NCBI GenBank assembly: GCA_023957995.1
Contig: JAMLGK010000003.1
Coordinates: 124,001 to 188,000 of the forward strand
DNA length: 64,000 bases
Source of the DNA: Microthrixaceae bacterium
GTDB lineage: Bacteria > Actinomycetota > Acidimicrobiia > Acidimicrobiales > Microtrichaceae
Direction of reading: 5' to 3'
In this document: in pieces, positions 54,199-62,559 of the stretch
How positions within the stretch are numbered: position 1 is the stretch's first letter
Layout of the letters: each line of letters opens with the position of its first letter
Translations under genes and position numbers: made by a program
The notes under the pieces: model-generated
What the model was told of the DNA's origin: nothing
What the model saw: only the letters and a program-made list of their open reading frames with translations
The model's database searches: none

Positions 54199-54520
54199 AC
54201 GCCAGCGCGACCGCCCCGGCCACGGTCGAGACCCCGTAGACACTGGCTGCGACCCGTCGCCCTTCCCACATGTCGGCGACCTCCACCGCGAAGGTGGAGA
54301 AGGTGGTGAACGACCCGAGGGCCGCGACCGCGGTGATCGTGGACCAGGCCTCGGGCACGCGCGACACCGCGACAGCAGCGAGCAACGAACCCCCCAGGTT
54401 CACGGTGAGGGTTCCGGTGGGAAAGCGCCTGCTGTTGAGCGCCTGCAGAACGAACCCCCTGGCCAGCGCACCGAGAGCGGCGCCGGCTGCGAACAACGCG
54501 ATGGCGAGCCCCTGGTTCAT
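54179..54520 (-). CDS. crcB: Fluoride channel subunit FluC/CrcB (first copy)
   Basis: A 113-aa four-helix protein. It has the family motifs GAALGALARGFVLQ, PTGTLTVNLGGSLLAAV and the phenylalanine-box segment GSFTTFSTFAVEVADMWE. Fluoride channels work as antiparallel dimers; here two different subunits are encoded side by side, which usually means a heterodimer. ATG 54520 overlaps the stop of the second copy by 4 nt. The 3' end overlaps serS by 20 nt. Confidence 0.93.
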   Translation of the reverse strand: MNQGLAIALFAAGAALGALARGFVLQALNSRRFPTGTLTVNLGGSLLAAVAVSRVPEAWSTITAVAALGSFTTFSTFAVEVADMWEGRRVAASVYGVSTVAGAVALAFIGLGL

Positions 54521-54927
54521 GATCCTGGGGTCCGGGAACGAGTCCGGCTCCGGCCCGTCGAGCTCTGGCGGCGGCTGATCGAGCGCGTTGCGGCGGCCAC
54601 CCCGATGCCCAGCACCAGATTGCAGCCGAGCCACACCGTCGGGGCGACCGCCGTGCCCGCTCGGTACTCCGACGCGGTGTGCAGCGCCAGGCTCGACCAG
54701 GTGGTCAGCGCACCACACACCCCCACACCCACCAGCGCGCCCAGTTCTTCGCTGATCGGTCGCAGTCGGTACTGGGAGAGATAGCCGAGCACCGCCGCTC
54801 CGACCACGTTCACCGTGAGCAGCGCTGCGTCCACCCCACCGGGTCCGTTCCAGAGCGTGACCAGCCAGCGGAGACCGGCACCGAGGATCGCACCCACGGA
54901 GATTGCAGCGGCGGTGCGGGTGTTCAT
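54517..54927 (-). CDS. crcB: Fluoride channel subunit FluC/CrcB (second copy)
   Basis: A 136-aa four-helix paralogue, transcribed first. Motifs are GAILGAGLRWLVTLW and LLTVNVVGAAVLGYLSQY, but the segment equivalent to TTFSTF reads TTWSSL (about residue 85), so the fluoride-contacting Phe box is altered in this subunit. The C-terminal tail is very basic and Ser-rich (SRRQSSTGRSRTRSRTPGS). It should pair with the 113-aa subunit. Confidence 0.9.
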   Translation of the reverse strand: MNTRTAAAISVGAILGAGLRWLVTLWNGPGGVDAALLTVNVVGAAVLGYLSQYRLRPISEELGALVGVGVCGALTTWSSLALHTASEYRAGTAVAPTVWLGCNLVLGIGVAAATRSISRRQSSTGRSRTRSRTPGS

Positions 54928-55013
54928 GGTGGTCCCGAGCCTATGGGTAGGGCCCGAACGGTGGCGCATGGCTCGTGTGGCCGCCGCGGATGCGGGGTGC
55001 TTGACTGCGGGGT

Positions 55014-55670
55014 ATGGACAACTCGACCCCGGACCTCCGCGTGAGGTTCGACTACGAGTGGGGCACTCTGTCCGCCGGGGACCTTCCGGAGGAACCGATC
55101 CAGCCCTTCAGGCAGTGGCTGGCAGATGCCGGCCGGGAGATGGGTGCGGACTTCAACGCCGTGGTGCTCGCCACCGCTGACGCGGCCGGACGACCGAGTG
55201 CCCGCAACGTGTTGTTGCGCGAGGTCGACGAAGCAGGTGACTTCTGGTTCTTCACCAACCGAACGAGTCACAAGGGGCGGGACATGGCCTCCAACCCGGA
55301 GGTATCGCTGTTGTTCAGCTGGCTTCCGATGCATCGCCAGGTGCGTGTGGACGGCACGTCCAGCCCGCTCGACGACGAGGCGAGTGATCGGTACTTCTCG
55401 GAGCGGCCCCGGGACAGCCAGATCGCGGCCTGGGCGAGCAGCCAGTCCGAGGTGATCGAGTCGCGGCGGACGCTGGAGGATTCGGTCAAGCACTTCGATG
55501 CTCTCTATGAGGGCCGCGAGGTCCCCCGGCCACCCCACTGGGGCGGCTACCTGGTGTCGCCGAGATGCGTCGAGTTCTGGCAGGGACGGCCCAGTCGCCT
55601 GCACGACCGGATCAGGTACCGCCGTGCCGGTTCCGGCGCCGACTGGGCCAAGGAGCGGCTCGCTCCCTGA
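55014..55670 (+). CDS. pdxH: Pyridoxamine/pyridoxine 5'-phosphate oxidase
   Basis: A 218-aa FMN enzyme making pyridoxal phosphate. Motifs are [20 protein letters not shown], the FMN-binding [19 protein letters not shown] and [35 protein letters not shown], and the C-terminal substrate segment [23 protein letters not shown] 55014. The final codons lie in an 18-bp sequence repeated 25 bp later (55653-55695). Confidence 0.95.
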   Translation: MDNSTPDLRVRFDYEWGTLSAGDLPEEPIQPFRQWLADAGREMGADFNAVVLATADAAGRPSARNVLLREVDEAGDFWFFTNRTSHKGRDMASNPEVSLLFSWLPMHRQVRVDGTSSPLDDEASDRYFSERPRDSQIAAWASSQSEVIESRRTLEDSVKHFDALYEGREVPRPPHWGGYLVSPRCVEFWQGRPSRLHDRIRYRRAGSGADWAKERLAP

Positions 55671-55695
55671 TGCTGACGAGCGGCTCGCTCCCTGA
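55653..55695 (+). repeat. 18-bp direct repeat across the pdxH stop
   Basis: GAGCGGCTCGCTCCCTGA occurs at 55653-55670 (including the pdxH stop codon) and again at 55678-55695. It looks like a small local duplication. Confidence 0.9.
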
Positions 55696-55707
55696 AGCGA
55701 GACCGGC

Positions 55708-56427
55708 TCAGACGATCGCCTCGCTGGAGCCGTCGGGTCCGCGGAACTGACCCACGAGTGGAACCACGTGGTCCTCGCTGTCGGGCAGGTGAACCTGGAT
55801 GCCGATGAACACAGCTACGTCCATCGTGCGCCATGGCGCAAGGGCATCGAGCTGCGCGGTCATCTCGCGCTCCACCGCGCTCGCGGCGGCCCGGGTGAGC
55901 TCGATGACCCCGACGGGTTTCTGGTCGAGTTCGCTCTCGACGAGGTGACGCAGTAGTTGGGCCTCGCCGTCGGCCAGCCCGCTGTCGTCGGGTCCGGACG
56001 GTGGATGTTGGCCCCAGGACGCGAGGATCGAGCTGAGTGCACCGCAGGTGGGAGTCGGGTGGTCCTGCCCGCGCCGTAGGTTCTGTCCCAGTTCGCCATC
56101 GGGGGTGACACCCACGTGGGGTGCGCCGATCACGAGCAGCCGGCCCCTTCCCGAGCGTTCCGGCACGTGGGCCAGGCAGGCTCCCCAACCCGTGCGTCCG
56201 AGAGCCGGGATGCCCCCCAGCCCGCCCAGTGCGAACGTTGCGCCCCAGCGGCCGGTCACATCCGACATCACGTGCTGTGTGAGCTCGTCGCGGCAGATCG
56301 ATACCGCGGCGAGGGTGTTCGCAGGTTCGAAGTCGTAGGGCAGCAACGCCTGTTCGATGTCATCGAGGTAGCGGCTGAGCGGCACTGCGCCGTCCAGTTG
56401 TGCGGGCAGGACCGGAGGCGGGTTCAT
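55708..56427 (-). CDS. LCIB-type beta-carbonic anhydrase homologue
   Basis: A 239-aa soluble protein with the core of the LCIB/theta carbonic anhydrase family, best known from algal CO2-concentrating mechanisms. The zinc ligands and catalytic dyad can be placed: Cys45-Arg46-Asp47 in AVSICRDELTQ, His104 in GAPHVGVTPDGE, and Cys128 in TPTCGALSSIL. The glycine-rich WGATFALGGLGGIPALGRTG is also characteristic. If active it would interconvert CO2 and bicarbonate. No Rubisco or carboxysome gene is near. The start ATG 56427 follows TAGCAT by 9 nt. Convergent with pdxH. Confidence 0.8.
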   Translation of the reverse strand: MNPPPVLPAQLDGAVPLSRYLDDIEQALLPYDFEPANTLAAVSICRDELTQHVMSDVTGRWGATFALGGLGGIPALGRTGWGACLAHVPERSGRGRLLVIGAPHVGVTPDGELGQNLRRGQDHPTPTCGALSSILASWGQHPPSGPDDSGLADGEAQLLRHLVESELDQKPVGVIELTRAAASAVEREMTAQLDALAPWRTMDVAVFIGIQVHLPDSEDHVVPLVGQFRGPDGSSEAIV

Positions 56428-56463
56428 CGACCCGCGATGCTACGACGTGGACCGGTGCGGTTC

Positions 56464-57405
56464 TCAGCCCGACAGTGGGCCCTTGGCCCTGGGGGATCCG
56501 CCGTCCGACGGTTCGTCGACAGCTGGGTCGGCGCCCGGCGCCGTCTCGTGGTTCCTCCGGTTGCTCCGCAGCAGCACCGAGGTGATCACGGCCGCGCCGA
56601 TGATGAGCGCCGCCCCCAACAGCAGGCGCACCGCACCCATCTGTTCGGCCCAGCGCTGCAGAGAGCTCTGGATGTCGCGCACCCACTGCACCAGTCCCGA
56701 TGATCCGTTGCCGTTCAGCTCCTGGATCTCCACGTATGCGTAGTAGGCCACGAACACCCCGGCGAGCACCAGCAGGACACCCGACACCCGGCCCATGTAG
56801 GGCAGCAACTTGCGGAACCTCGTGACCAGTCCCTGTTTGGCCAGCGCCACGGCCAGTGTCAGCACGGCGAGTGTGGCACCCATGCCCAGGCCGTAGGCGA
56901 CGAAGGTGGACACGCCCTGCAGGAACCCCGAGTTCGTCAGCGTGGTGGAGGTGACCGCCAGGAAGACGCCGATGGTGCAACTGAGCGAGGCGATCGCATA
57001 GGAGACGCCGTAGAGGAACATCGACGCGAACTCGCGTCGCTTCTCCGAGAGCTGGAGCTTGGGGATGTTGACCACCGGTTCGAAGCCCCGGAGCATCGCG
57101 ATGCCCAGTCCCACCAGCCCGACACCGATCACGATCGTGAAGTAGGGGAGCCGGTTGCCCAGCCAACCCGAGACCGAGGACCAGATGATCCCCATCAGTC
57201 CGAACACCACTACGAACCCGAGGGTGACCGCTGCGCTCACACCGAGCGCGCGCAGCACCGGGTTGGCCCCCGTGGGCCCGTCCTCGTCATCGCCGCCCAG
57301 ACCGAGGAAATAGCTCAGATAGGCGGGGAGCAGCGCGAACCCGCAGGGGTTCACGGTGGCAACGGTGCCCGCCACGAAAGCCAGTGCGAGTGTTCCACCG
57401 TTCAT
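56464..57405 (-). CDS. ccdA: Cytochrome c biogenesis / thiol-disulfide transporter CcdA
   Basis: A 313-aa membrane protein of the DsbD core family. It passes reducing power across the membrane. The two redox cysteines are in AGTVATVNPCGFALLPAYLS (helix 1) and SLSCTIGVFLAV (helix 4). About eight helices, then a Pro/Asp-rich cytoplasmic tail. It is 10 nt downstream of the TlpA-like gene; together they would keep apocytochrome c thiols reduced, fitting the cytochrome c domain of CtaC. Confidence 0.88.
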   Translation of the reverse strand: MNGGTLALAFVAGTVATVNPCGFALLPAYLSYFLGLGGDDEDGPTGANPVLRALGVSAAVTLGFVVVFGLMGIIWSSVSGWLGNRLPYFTIVIGVGLVGLGIAMLRGFEPVVNIPKLQLSEKRREFASMFLYGVSYAIASLSCTIGVFLAVTSTTLTNSGFLQGVSTFVAYGLGMGATLAVLTLAVALAKQGLVTRFRKLLPYMGRVSGVLLVLAGVFVAYYAYVEIQELNGNGSSGLVQWVRDIQSSLQRWAEQMGAVRLLLGAALIIGAAVITSVLLRSNRRNHETAPGADPAVDEPSDGGSPRAKGPLSG

Positions 57406-57415
57406 GGCGTACCGG

Positions 57416-58093
57416 TCATATGAGGCCGTTCCCGTCGAGAGAATCGGTCAGTTCCTCGGCTGTGATCTCCCCGTTGTGCACCTCGACGACCTTGCCGTCG
57501 GAGTCCAGCAGCACGGTGCGGGGCAGGGCGATCCCCCCGAAGAGCCCCATCACCTCGGCCTTCGGGTCGCGGCCGTTGGGATAGGTGACACCTGTCTGCT
57601 GGATCATCTCGGCGCCCGCCTGTTCGGGGTCGGTGACATCGACGCCGATGAACTGCACCTGGTCTCCGAGCTCCTGGTGAACCGACTCGAGGTCGGGCAT
57701 CTCGGCCAGACAGGGAGCGCAGGTGGAGGACCAGAAGTTGATCACCGCGGGCGAGCCGCGCAGATCGGAGATCTCGAGGGTCCCCCCTCCGAACATCTCG
57801 AGCTCGGCATCGGGTGCCACCTGGCCGATCTCGAGCGCGGACCGTTCGCCCTCCGGAGAGGCACTCGGGTCCTCGAGGACCGTGTCGAGATCCACGGGAT
57901 CGGTCGTGTCGCCGCCGTCATCACCGAACACCGAGATCAGTCCCCATGTGAGGAACAGAGCGACCGCCAGCGACACCACCGTGAGGGCTGCGATGGACAA
58001 CGGGTCGAGCTTGCGTCCCGCTGCCGATCCTCGATCGGGCGCGCCGCCGGCTGTGGTGTCGGCTTCGTCGGGGGTCGGGGTGGATTCGCTCAA
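57416..58093 (-). CDS. Membrane-anchored TlpA/ResA-like thioredoxin
   Basis: A 225-aa protein with a cytoplasmic N-terminus, one helix (about residues 35-55), an acidic linker and an outward-facing thioredoxin domain. The active site is in NFWSSTCAPCLAEMPDLES (Cys-Ala-Pro-Cys), followed by VQFIGVDVTDPEQAG and the cis-Pro region GIALPRTVLLDSDGKVV. It probably receives electrons from CcdA to reduce apocytochrome c. TTG start at 58093 with AGAGGA upstream. Confidence 0.88.
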   Translation of the reverse strand: MSESTPTPDEADTTAGGAPDRGSAAGRKLDPLSIAALTVVSLAVALFLTWGLISVFGDDGGDTTDPVDLDTVLEDPSASPEGERSALEIGQVAPDAELEMFGGGTLEISDLRGSPAVINFWSSTCAPCLAEMPDLESVHQELGDQVQFIGVDVTDPEQAGAEMIQQTGVTYPNGRDPKAEVMGLFGGIALPRTVLLDSDGKVVEVHNGEITAEELTDSLDGNGLI

Positions 58094-58286
58094 GGGTCCT
58101 CTGATGTGGGGGGCGGACTGGGGTGCTCCCGAGGCTACCGACGGTCGATCGTGTGGTCAGATCGCCCGCCGGTGCCCCGGGCCCAGCGCGACCGGTGCCA
58201 AGGGAACCCGCTCCGGGGTGGTGTTGTTCCCGCACCGGCGAGGTGCCGTCGCGGGGTGTGCTCCGGCCGGCCCCGGCCGGGTCGGC

Positions 58287-58646
58287 TCAGGCGACGGTGC
58301 TCGCCACCAGACGGCGGTAGGGAGCGGGCACGTCCACCTCGGGGAAGCTGTCCTGGGGACGCGCAACCTTGGGTGGGCGCCCCCGGCGCCGCTTGGACAG
58401 CACGATGCGCCCGGCCACGAACAGGTGGCCACCCCAGATGCCGAACTGCTCCCGCCGGGCCACAGCTGAGTCGAGGCACTCGGAGCGCACTTCGCAACGC
58501 AGGCACACACGCTTGGCAGCGGAGATCTCGTCCACGTCATCGGTGAAGAACATGGCGGTGGGAAGCGCGCTGCATGCAGCATTCGACTCCCATCCCACGG
58601 GGCCTTCCTCGATCTGTCCCGATTCCATTTCGAGTATCGCGGTCAT
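58287..58646 (-). CDS. WhiB-family iron-sulfur transcription factor
   Basis: A 119-aa regulator. The four cluster cysteines are in SNAACSALP, VCLRCEVRSECL (Cys-x2-Cys-x5-Cys), followed by the turn FGIWGGHL and a basic C-terminus SKRRRGRPPKVARP that contacts DNA with sigma. The layout resembles the WhiB2/WhmD group that acts in septation and growth, but the subgroup is only a guess. Stands alone downstream of a small ORF and its terminator. Confidence 0.92.
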   Translation of the reverse strand: MTAILEMESGQIEEGPVGWESNAACSALPTAMFFTDDVDEISAAKRVCLRCEVRSECLDSAVARREQFGIWGGHLFVAGRIVLSKRRRGRPPKVARPQDSFPEVDVPAPYRRLVASTVA

Positions 58647-58717
58647 TGCTGTCTCACTTCTTGTGTTGGTTGGGTGTTGTGTGGGTGGTCTGCGCCGGAC
58701 CGGGGCAAAAACGAAGA

Positions 58718-58744
58718 AGCCGCCGGGTTGGAATCCCGACGGCT
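58718..58744 (-). terminator. Intrinsic terminator after the 54-aa ORF
   Basis: AGCCG-T-CGGG, 7-nt loop, CCCG-G-CGGCT on the minus strand, followed by TCTTCGTTTTTG (58717-58705), a U-rich tail. It separates the small ORF from whiB. Confidence 0.8.
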
Positions 58745-58771
58745 GAGTAGGTCCTGCTTTGCACTGGAGTG

Positions 58772-58936
58772 TCAGTGCGGAGGAGCTCCCCGTCGGGTCG
58801 GTCGGCCGTTGATGGCCTTGGCGAACGACTTGTTGCGCATCAGGTGGGTCGTCAGTGGATGTGCCACAGCCGCATAGCCGCGCGCGCCGGTCACCGTGGT
58901 TCGCCAGGTGTCGGTGGTGGTGGCTACTGAGTCCAT
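58772..58936 (-). CDS. 54-aa basic small protein between the MBL gene and whiB
   Basis: ATG 58936 to TGA at 58774-58772, with AGGAA 5-7 nt upstream. The sequence starts MDSVATTTDTWRTTVTGARG and ends KAINGRPTRRGAPPH; it is basic, Thr-rich, with no membrane segment. It is followed 28 nt later by a clear intrinsic terminator, so it looks like a self-contained transcript. I do not recognise it. Confidence 0.5.
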   Translation of the reverse strand: MDSVATTTDTWRTTVTGARGYAAVAHPLTTHLMRNKSFAKAINGRPTRRGAPPH

Positions 58937-59073
58937 GGGATTTCCTGATCCGGGTGCAGCGAGGGCTGCAGAAGTCGTCGATCTACTGAAACAGCCCCCG
59001 GAAGGGCCGTCAAGTGAATTTCGTGCCAGTGCGTCGACCCGGAGTGGCAGGGCCCGCTCCGGGTCGGGGCCGG

Positions 59074-60276
59074 TCAGTCGACCAGCGTGTACACGAAGCG
59101 TCCGCGGTCATCCGAGGACCGGGTCATCCTGCCTGCCAGACGCAGGTGTTCGAGGTGGGCGTAGGTCTCCGATTCGGCCATCGGGCCCCATGAACGCTCC
59201 TGGAACAACTCGTGGCTGAACGCCCGCACTCCGGCCGTGCCCAATCCCGCCGCGATCCCTCTCAGGCGTTCCAGCCGTTGGTCGTGGTGTTCGACGATCT
59301 CCTCCACCCTGCCCGGCAGATCGGTGAACGGAAGCCCGTGTGCGGGCAGCACCATCTCGACTCCCTCGAGTGCGGCCACCCTGCGCAGGGCGGCCACGAA
59401 ATCCGCGAGGGAATCCGAGCTGACCGTCAGCCCCGAGATGTGCGGTGTGATCGTCGGTAGCACGTGGTCACCCGAGAGGAGCACTCCGGATTCGGGATCC
59501 CAGAGGCACAGGTGGTCGCCGGTGTGTCCGGGTGTGTGTATCGCCTGCCAGTCGCGTCCACCCATCCGGAGCCACTGCTGATCCGATACCCGGGTGGTGG
59601 GTTCGAGCGACAGCAGGCCCTTCTTGGACAGCGAATCCCAGGACCGCATCCACTCCAGCTCGCCGGGCTCGGGGCGGAATCCGTCCTCGCCATAGGGCGT
59701 GGAGCGTGCGGGGATCTCGGGTATGGGTCCGTCTCCGAACAGCACCGCGGCAAGCCCCTCGTTGACCCGCCCGTCACCCACGGGGGGCAGACCGCCCGGA
59801 TCGGAGCTGAAGTCGGGGCCGTCCTGGGCCAACGGGAGTTCGGTCAACTCGGCATCGACCGGCTGGGGGTCGAAGGGGGTGGCGAAGTCGTCGTGGGCCA
59901 CGACCTCGCAGTGGTGCTCCACCTTGAGTCGACCGGCACCACCGAAGTGGTCCGGGTGGGAGTGGGTCACGAACACGGTGTGGATCCTCGACAGCGGAAG
60001 GCCGATGCTCGCCAGCCGGTCCGACAGCACTCCGGCGGAGACCGGGTCGGGCAGGCCGGGGTCGATGATGGTGGCTCCGCGATCGTCCTCGAGCACGTAA
60101 CAGTTCACGTGGCCCAGGCCGGGCAGCATGATCGGGATCTGGATGCGCAGCACCCCCGGGGCGACCTCGTCGACCTCGTCGCGCGCCTCGAGGCGTTCCT
60201 GGCGGATCACCGTCGCTGGGTCAGGTTGCTGGTCGGTGTCCCCGGACTTCTGCGGGTTGAGCGAACCCTGGTTCAT
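59074..60276 (-). CDS. MBL-fold metallo-hydrolase (LACTB2-like)
   Basis: A 400-aa metallo-beta-lactamase-fold enzyme. Metal ligands are in VTHSHPDHFGGAG (HxHxDH), AIHTPGHTGDHLCL, LLSGDHVLP and the final histidine LPAHGLPF. A ~90-residue insertion lies between the first two motifs (about residues 130-215), and a C-terminal winged-helix-like domain (about 335-400) ends ESETYAHLEHLRLAGRMTRS. Relatives include LACTB2-type ribonucleases and thioesterase-like hydrolases; coupling to orn (its ATG shares one base with the orn stop) favours RNA or nucleotide turnover, but that is inference. Confidence 0.8.
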   Translation of the reverse strand: MNQGSLNPQKSGDTDQQPDPATVIRQERLEARDEVDEVAPGVLRIQIPIMLPGLGHVNCYVLEDDRGATIIDPGLPDPVSAGVLSDRLASIGLPLSRIHTVFVTHSHPDHFGGAGRLKVEHHCEVVAHDDFATPFDPQPVDAELTELPLAQDGPDFSSDPGGLPPVGDGRVNEGLAAVLFGDGPIPEIPARSTPYGEDGFRPEPGELEWMRSWDSLSKKGLLSLEPTTRVSDQQWLRMGGRDWQAIHTPGHTGDHLCLWDPESGVLLSGDHVLPTITPHISGLTVSSDSLADFVAALRRVAALEGVEMVLPAHGLPFTDLPGRVEEIVEHHDQRLERLRGIAAGLGTAGVRAFSHELFQERSWGPMAESETYAHLEHLRLAGRMTRSSDDRGRFVYTLVD

Positions 60277-60824
60277 CAGTCGCTCTTGGGTGGATCGGCG
60301 AACACGGCCGAACGCCAGTACCGGAGCTCGGCGACCGACTCCTTGATGTCGTCCATCGCCCGGTGGGCGGACGCGCCCTTGGTGAGCCCGCCCATCTTGT
60401 CGGGGTACCAACGGCGGGCGAGTTCCTTGATGGTGGAGACGTCTATTGACCGGTAGTGCAGGAATTCCTCTATCTCGGGTAGGTACGCCGTGAGGAAACG
60501 GCGGTCCATCCCGATGGAGTTCCCCGCCAACGGAACGGTCCCGGGCTTGTCGATGTGTGCTGCCAGGAACTCCATCGTCTCGCTGCCGGCCTGTGCGAGG
60601 TCGATCGTCGAGGCGCGGATCGCGTCGAGCAGTCCGCTGGAGGTGTGCATCTTGGTGACCACGTCGTCCATGTTCGCCAGGGCCTCCTCCGGTTGGTGCA
60701 CCACCAGATCGGGCCCCTCGGCGACGATGTTGAGTTCGTCGTCGGTGACGAGGGTCGCTATTTCCACGATGACGTCCTTGGTGGCATCGAGGCCGGTCAT
60801 CTCGAGGTCCATCCAGGCGAGCAT
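60276..60824 (-). CDS. orn: Oligoribonuclease
   Basis: A 182-aa DEDDh 3'-5' exonuclease that degrades 2-5-nt RNAs and linear dinucleotides. Catalytic residues are in [12 protein letters not shown] (DxE), the mid-domain [16 protein letters not shown], and [20 protein letters not shown] (HxxxxD). Typical length. ATG 60824 sits 7 nt after a -10 TACCCT on the minus strand. Divergent from dut. Confidence 0.95.
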   Translation of the reverse strand: MLAWMDLEMTGLDATKDVIVEIATLVTDDELNIVAEGPDLVVHQPEEALANMDDVVTKMHTSSGLLDAIRASTIDLAQAGSETMEFLAAHIDKPGTVPLAGNSIGMDRRFLTAYLPEIEEFLHYRSIDVSTIKELARRWYPDKMGGLTKGASAHRAMDDIKESVAELRYWRSAVFADPPKSD

Positions 60825-60831
60825 CGTGCCA

Positions 60832-60837
60832 AGGGTA
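60832..60837 (-). promoter_or_regulatory. -10 box TACCCT, leaderless promoter of orn
   Basis: Minus-strand TACCCT (60837-60832) ends 7 nt before ATG 60824. Confidence 0.45.
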
Positions 60838-60958
60838 GGCGCTGTCGGGCGTGGTCCGGTCCGGGCGCCGGGGTGACATACGCCGCAGGGTTCCGCGCAG
60901 CCGCGCCGGGGCAGGGCCTCCGGGGGTCTTCGGCGCGGGTTGCATCCTGCTCTGGGGC

Positions 60959-60964
60959 TAGGGT
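60959..60964 (+). promoter_or_regulatory. -10 box TAGGGT, leaderless promoter of dut
   Basis: TAGGGT ends 7 nt before GTG 60972. Confidence 0.45.
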
Positions 60965-60971
60965 CGCCGCC

Positions 60972-61409
60972 GTGTTGGAGATACCTGTCACCCGTGCCGA
61001 AACCGACCTCGAGCTCCCGGCCTATGCCAAGCCGGGAGACGCCGGAGTGGATCTACGATCTGCGGTGGATCTGACCATCCGGGCCCGAGGAGGGCGCGAG
61101 GTGGTCCCCACGGGGTTGGCCGTGGCGATCCCCCGTGGCTACGCGGGTTTCGTGCAGCCACGCAGTGGGCTGGCGATGCGCCACGGCGTCACCTGCCTGA
61201 ACACGCCCGGACTGATCGATGCCGACTACCGCGGTGAGCTCAAGGTGCTGTTGATCAACACCGACCCCGACCGGGACTTCGAGGTGACCCGCGGTGACCG
61301 CATCGCCCAGCTGGTGATCCAGCGGGTCGAGCACGCCTCCTTCGTCGAGGTGGAGACACTCGATGAAACCGAGCGCGGTGTCGGAGGATTCGGCCACACC
61401 GGGGTCTAG
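60972..61409 (+). CDS. dut: dUTP diphosphatase
   Basis: A 145-aa trimeric enzyme hydrolysing dUTP to dUMP, which keeps uracil out of DNA and feeds dTMP synthesis. Motif 1 DAGVDLRSA, motif 2 [10 protein letters not shown], motif 3 [18 protein letters not shown], motif 4 [10 protein letters not shown] and the C-terminal motif 5 [10 protein letters not shown] are all present. GTG 60972 is supported by the leaderless-type box and by the family N-terminus. Confidence 0.96.
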   Translation: MLEIPVTRAETDLELPAYAKPGDAGVDLRSAVDLTIRARGGREVVPTGLAVAIPRGYAGFVQPRSGLAMRHGVTCLNTPGLIDADYRGELKVLLINTDPDRDFEVTRGDRIAQLVIQRVEHASFVEVETLDETERGVGGFGHTGV

Positions 61410-61476
61410 CCGGGCCGGGCCGGTGCGGGCTGTGCTGTGCTGCAGGCCCATCGGCAGCGAGTGGCTCACGCGTGGC

Positions 61477-62559
61477 TCAGCGAAGAGCGTCACCCAGCGG
61501 GTAGAGCACGTCCAGGTACATGGCACTGGCCGACAGCGACAACAGCGCCACGAGTACGACCACCGCCATCGGTGTGAAGCGGTTCGGGTCGAGGCGCAGC
61601 GATGGCTTGCCCTTGACCCTGGCCACCACCGATTCGACCATCACCAGAGCCGCGTGCCCGCCGTCGAGTGGCAACAGGGGCAGCAGGTTCAACAGAGCCA
61701 GCGATGCCGAGAAGATCCCGGCCAGCAACAGCAGCCGGTCCGGTGCGGTGTCGAGCAGCCCCTCGGCCACCTGTGCCCCACCGATGGGCGACATCATCCG
61801 GTTCTCGGGGACCTCGCCGTTGGCGACCGAGCGGGCATAGTCATCGGCGCCGAAGAGCAGGTTGCCCAATCCCTCCAGGGTTCCCGTGGTCACCTGGGCG
61901 GTCTGGTTGAGCCCGGTGCCAGCGGCCTCGACCGGCCCCACGCCTGGCTGGGTCGCGGCAAACCCTGCGAAGAGCACCACCGCGAGCGCGAAGTTCACCG
62001 CCACCCCGGCGAGGATCACCATCAGGCGGTGCCGGCGCGAAGCAGCCCGGTAGGTGAACTGTTCGCGTGACGCTTCCACCTCGTCGCGCGGCCCCATCCC
62101 CGGGATCTTCACGAACCCACCTGCGGGGAGCACCTTCACCCCGTAGCGGAGTCCACTGCGTGTGGTGCGCGCCCAGATCGTCGGTCCGAACCCGACGAAG
62201 AAGTCGGTGGGGCGCATCCCGACCCTGCGAGCCACGACGAAGTGGCCGAGTTCGTGGAGGAACACCAGCACGGTGAGCATCGCGATGAAGGCGATGGCTC
62301 CCGGGAGCCAGTACCAGAAGGCTGCCAGCCCTGCGACGGTGGCCAACGCCCGCATCGGGTGCCACTCGAGCTTGCGCCCTTCCGCCCGCCCGGCCCGGCG
62401 CCACCTGCGCAACCAGCGCACCGGTGTGGGGTCGTCGCGGAGCACCACGGGATCAGCGAGCTCGTTCGGCGACCCGGGAGCGTCAACGACCAGGTCGATG
62501 TCGATGTCGGTCTCGTCGGCCTCTGGGCCCGTAGTGGAGTGCTGGATGAGTGATGTCAT
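61477..62559 (-). CDS. Site-2 protease (M50 intramembrane metalloprotease)
   Basis: A 360-aa membrane protease. The zinc motif is in VFLHELGHFVVARRVGM (HExxH, about residue 102) and the third ligand in NLLPLLPLDGGHAALVM (LDG, about residue 300). Unlike RseP/Rip1 I see no clear PDZ domain; the ~100 residues between are short and partly hydrophobic. A hydrophilic, acidic N-terminus of ~70 residues precedes the first helix. It may cleave an anti-sigma factor or another membrane protein. In many actinobacteria such a gene lies with dxr and ispG, which are not seen here. ATG 62559. Confidence 0.88.
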   Translation of the reverse strand: MTSLIQHSTTGPEADETDIDIDLVVDAPGSPNELADPVVLRDDPTPVRWLRRWRRAGRAEGRKLEWHPMRALATVAGLAAFWYWLPGAIAFIAMLTVLVFLHELGHFVVARRVGMRPTDFFVGFGPTIWARTTRSGLRYGVKVLPAGGFVKIPGMGPRDEVEASREQFTYRAASRRHRLMVILAGVAVNFALAVVLFAGFAATQPGVGPVEAAGTGLNQTAQVTTGTLEGLGNLLFGADDYARSVANGEVPENRMMSPIGGAQVAEGLLDTAPDRLLLLAGIFSASLALLNLLPLLPLDGGHAALVMVESVVARVKGKPSLRLDPNRFTPMAVVVLVALLSLSASAMYLDVLYPLGDALR

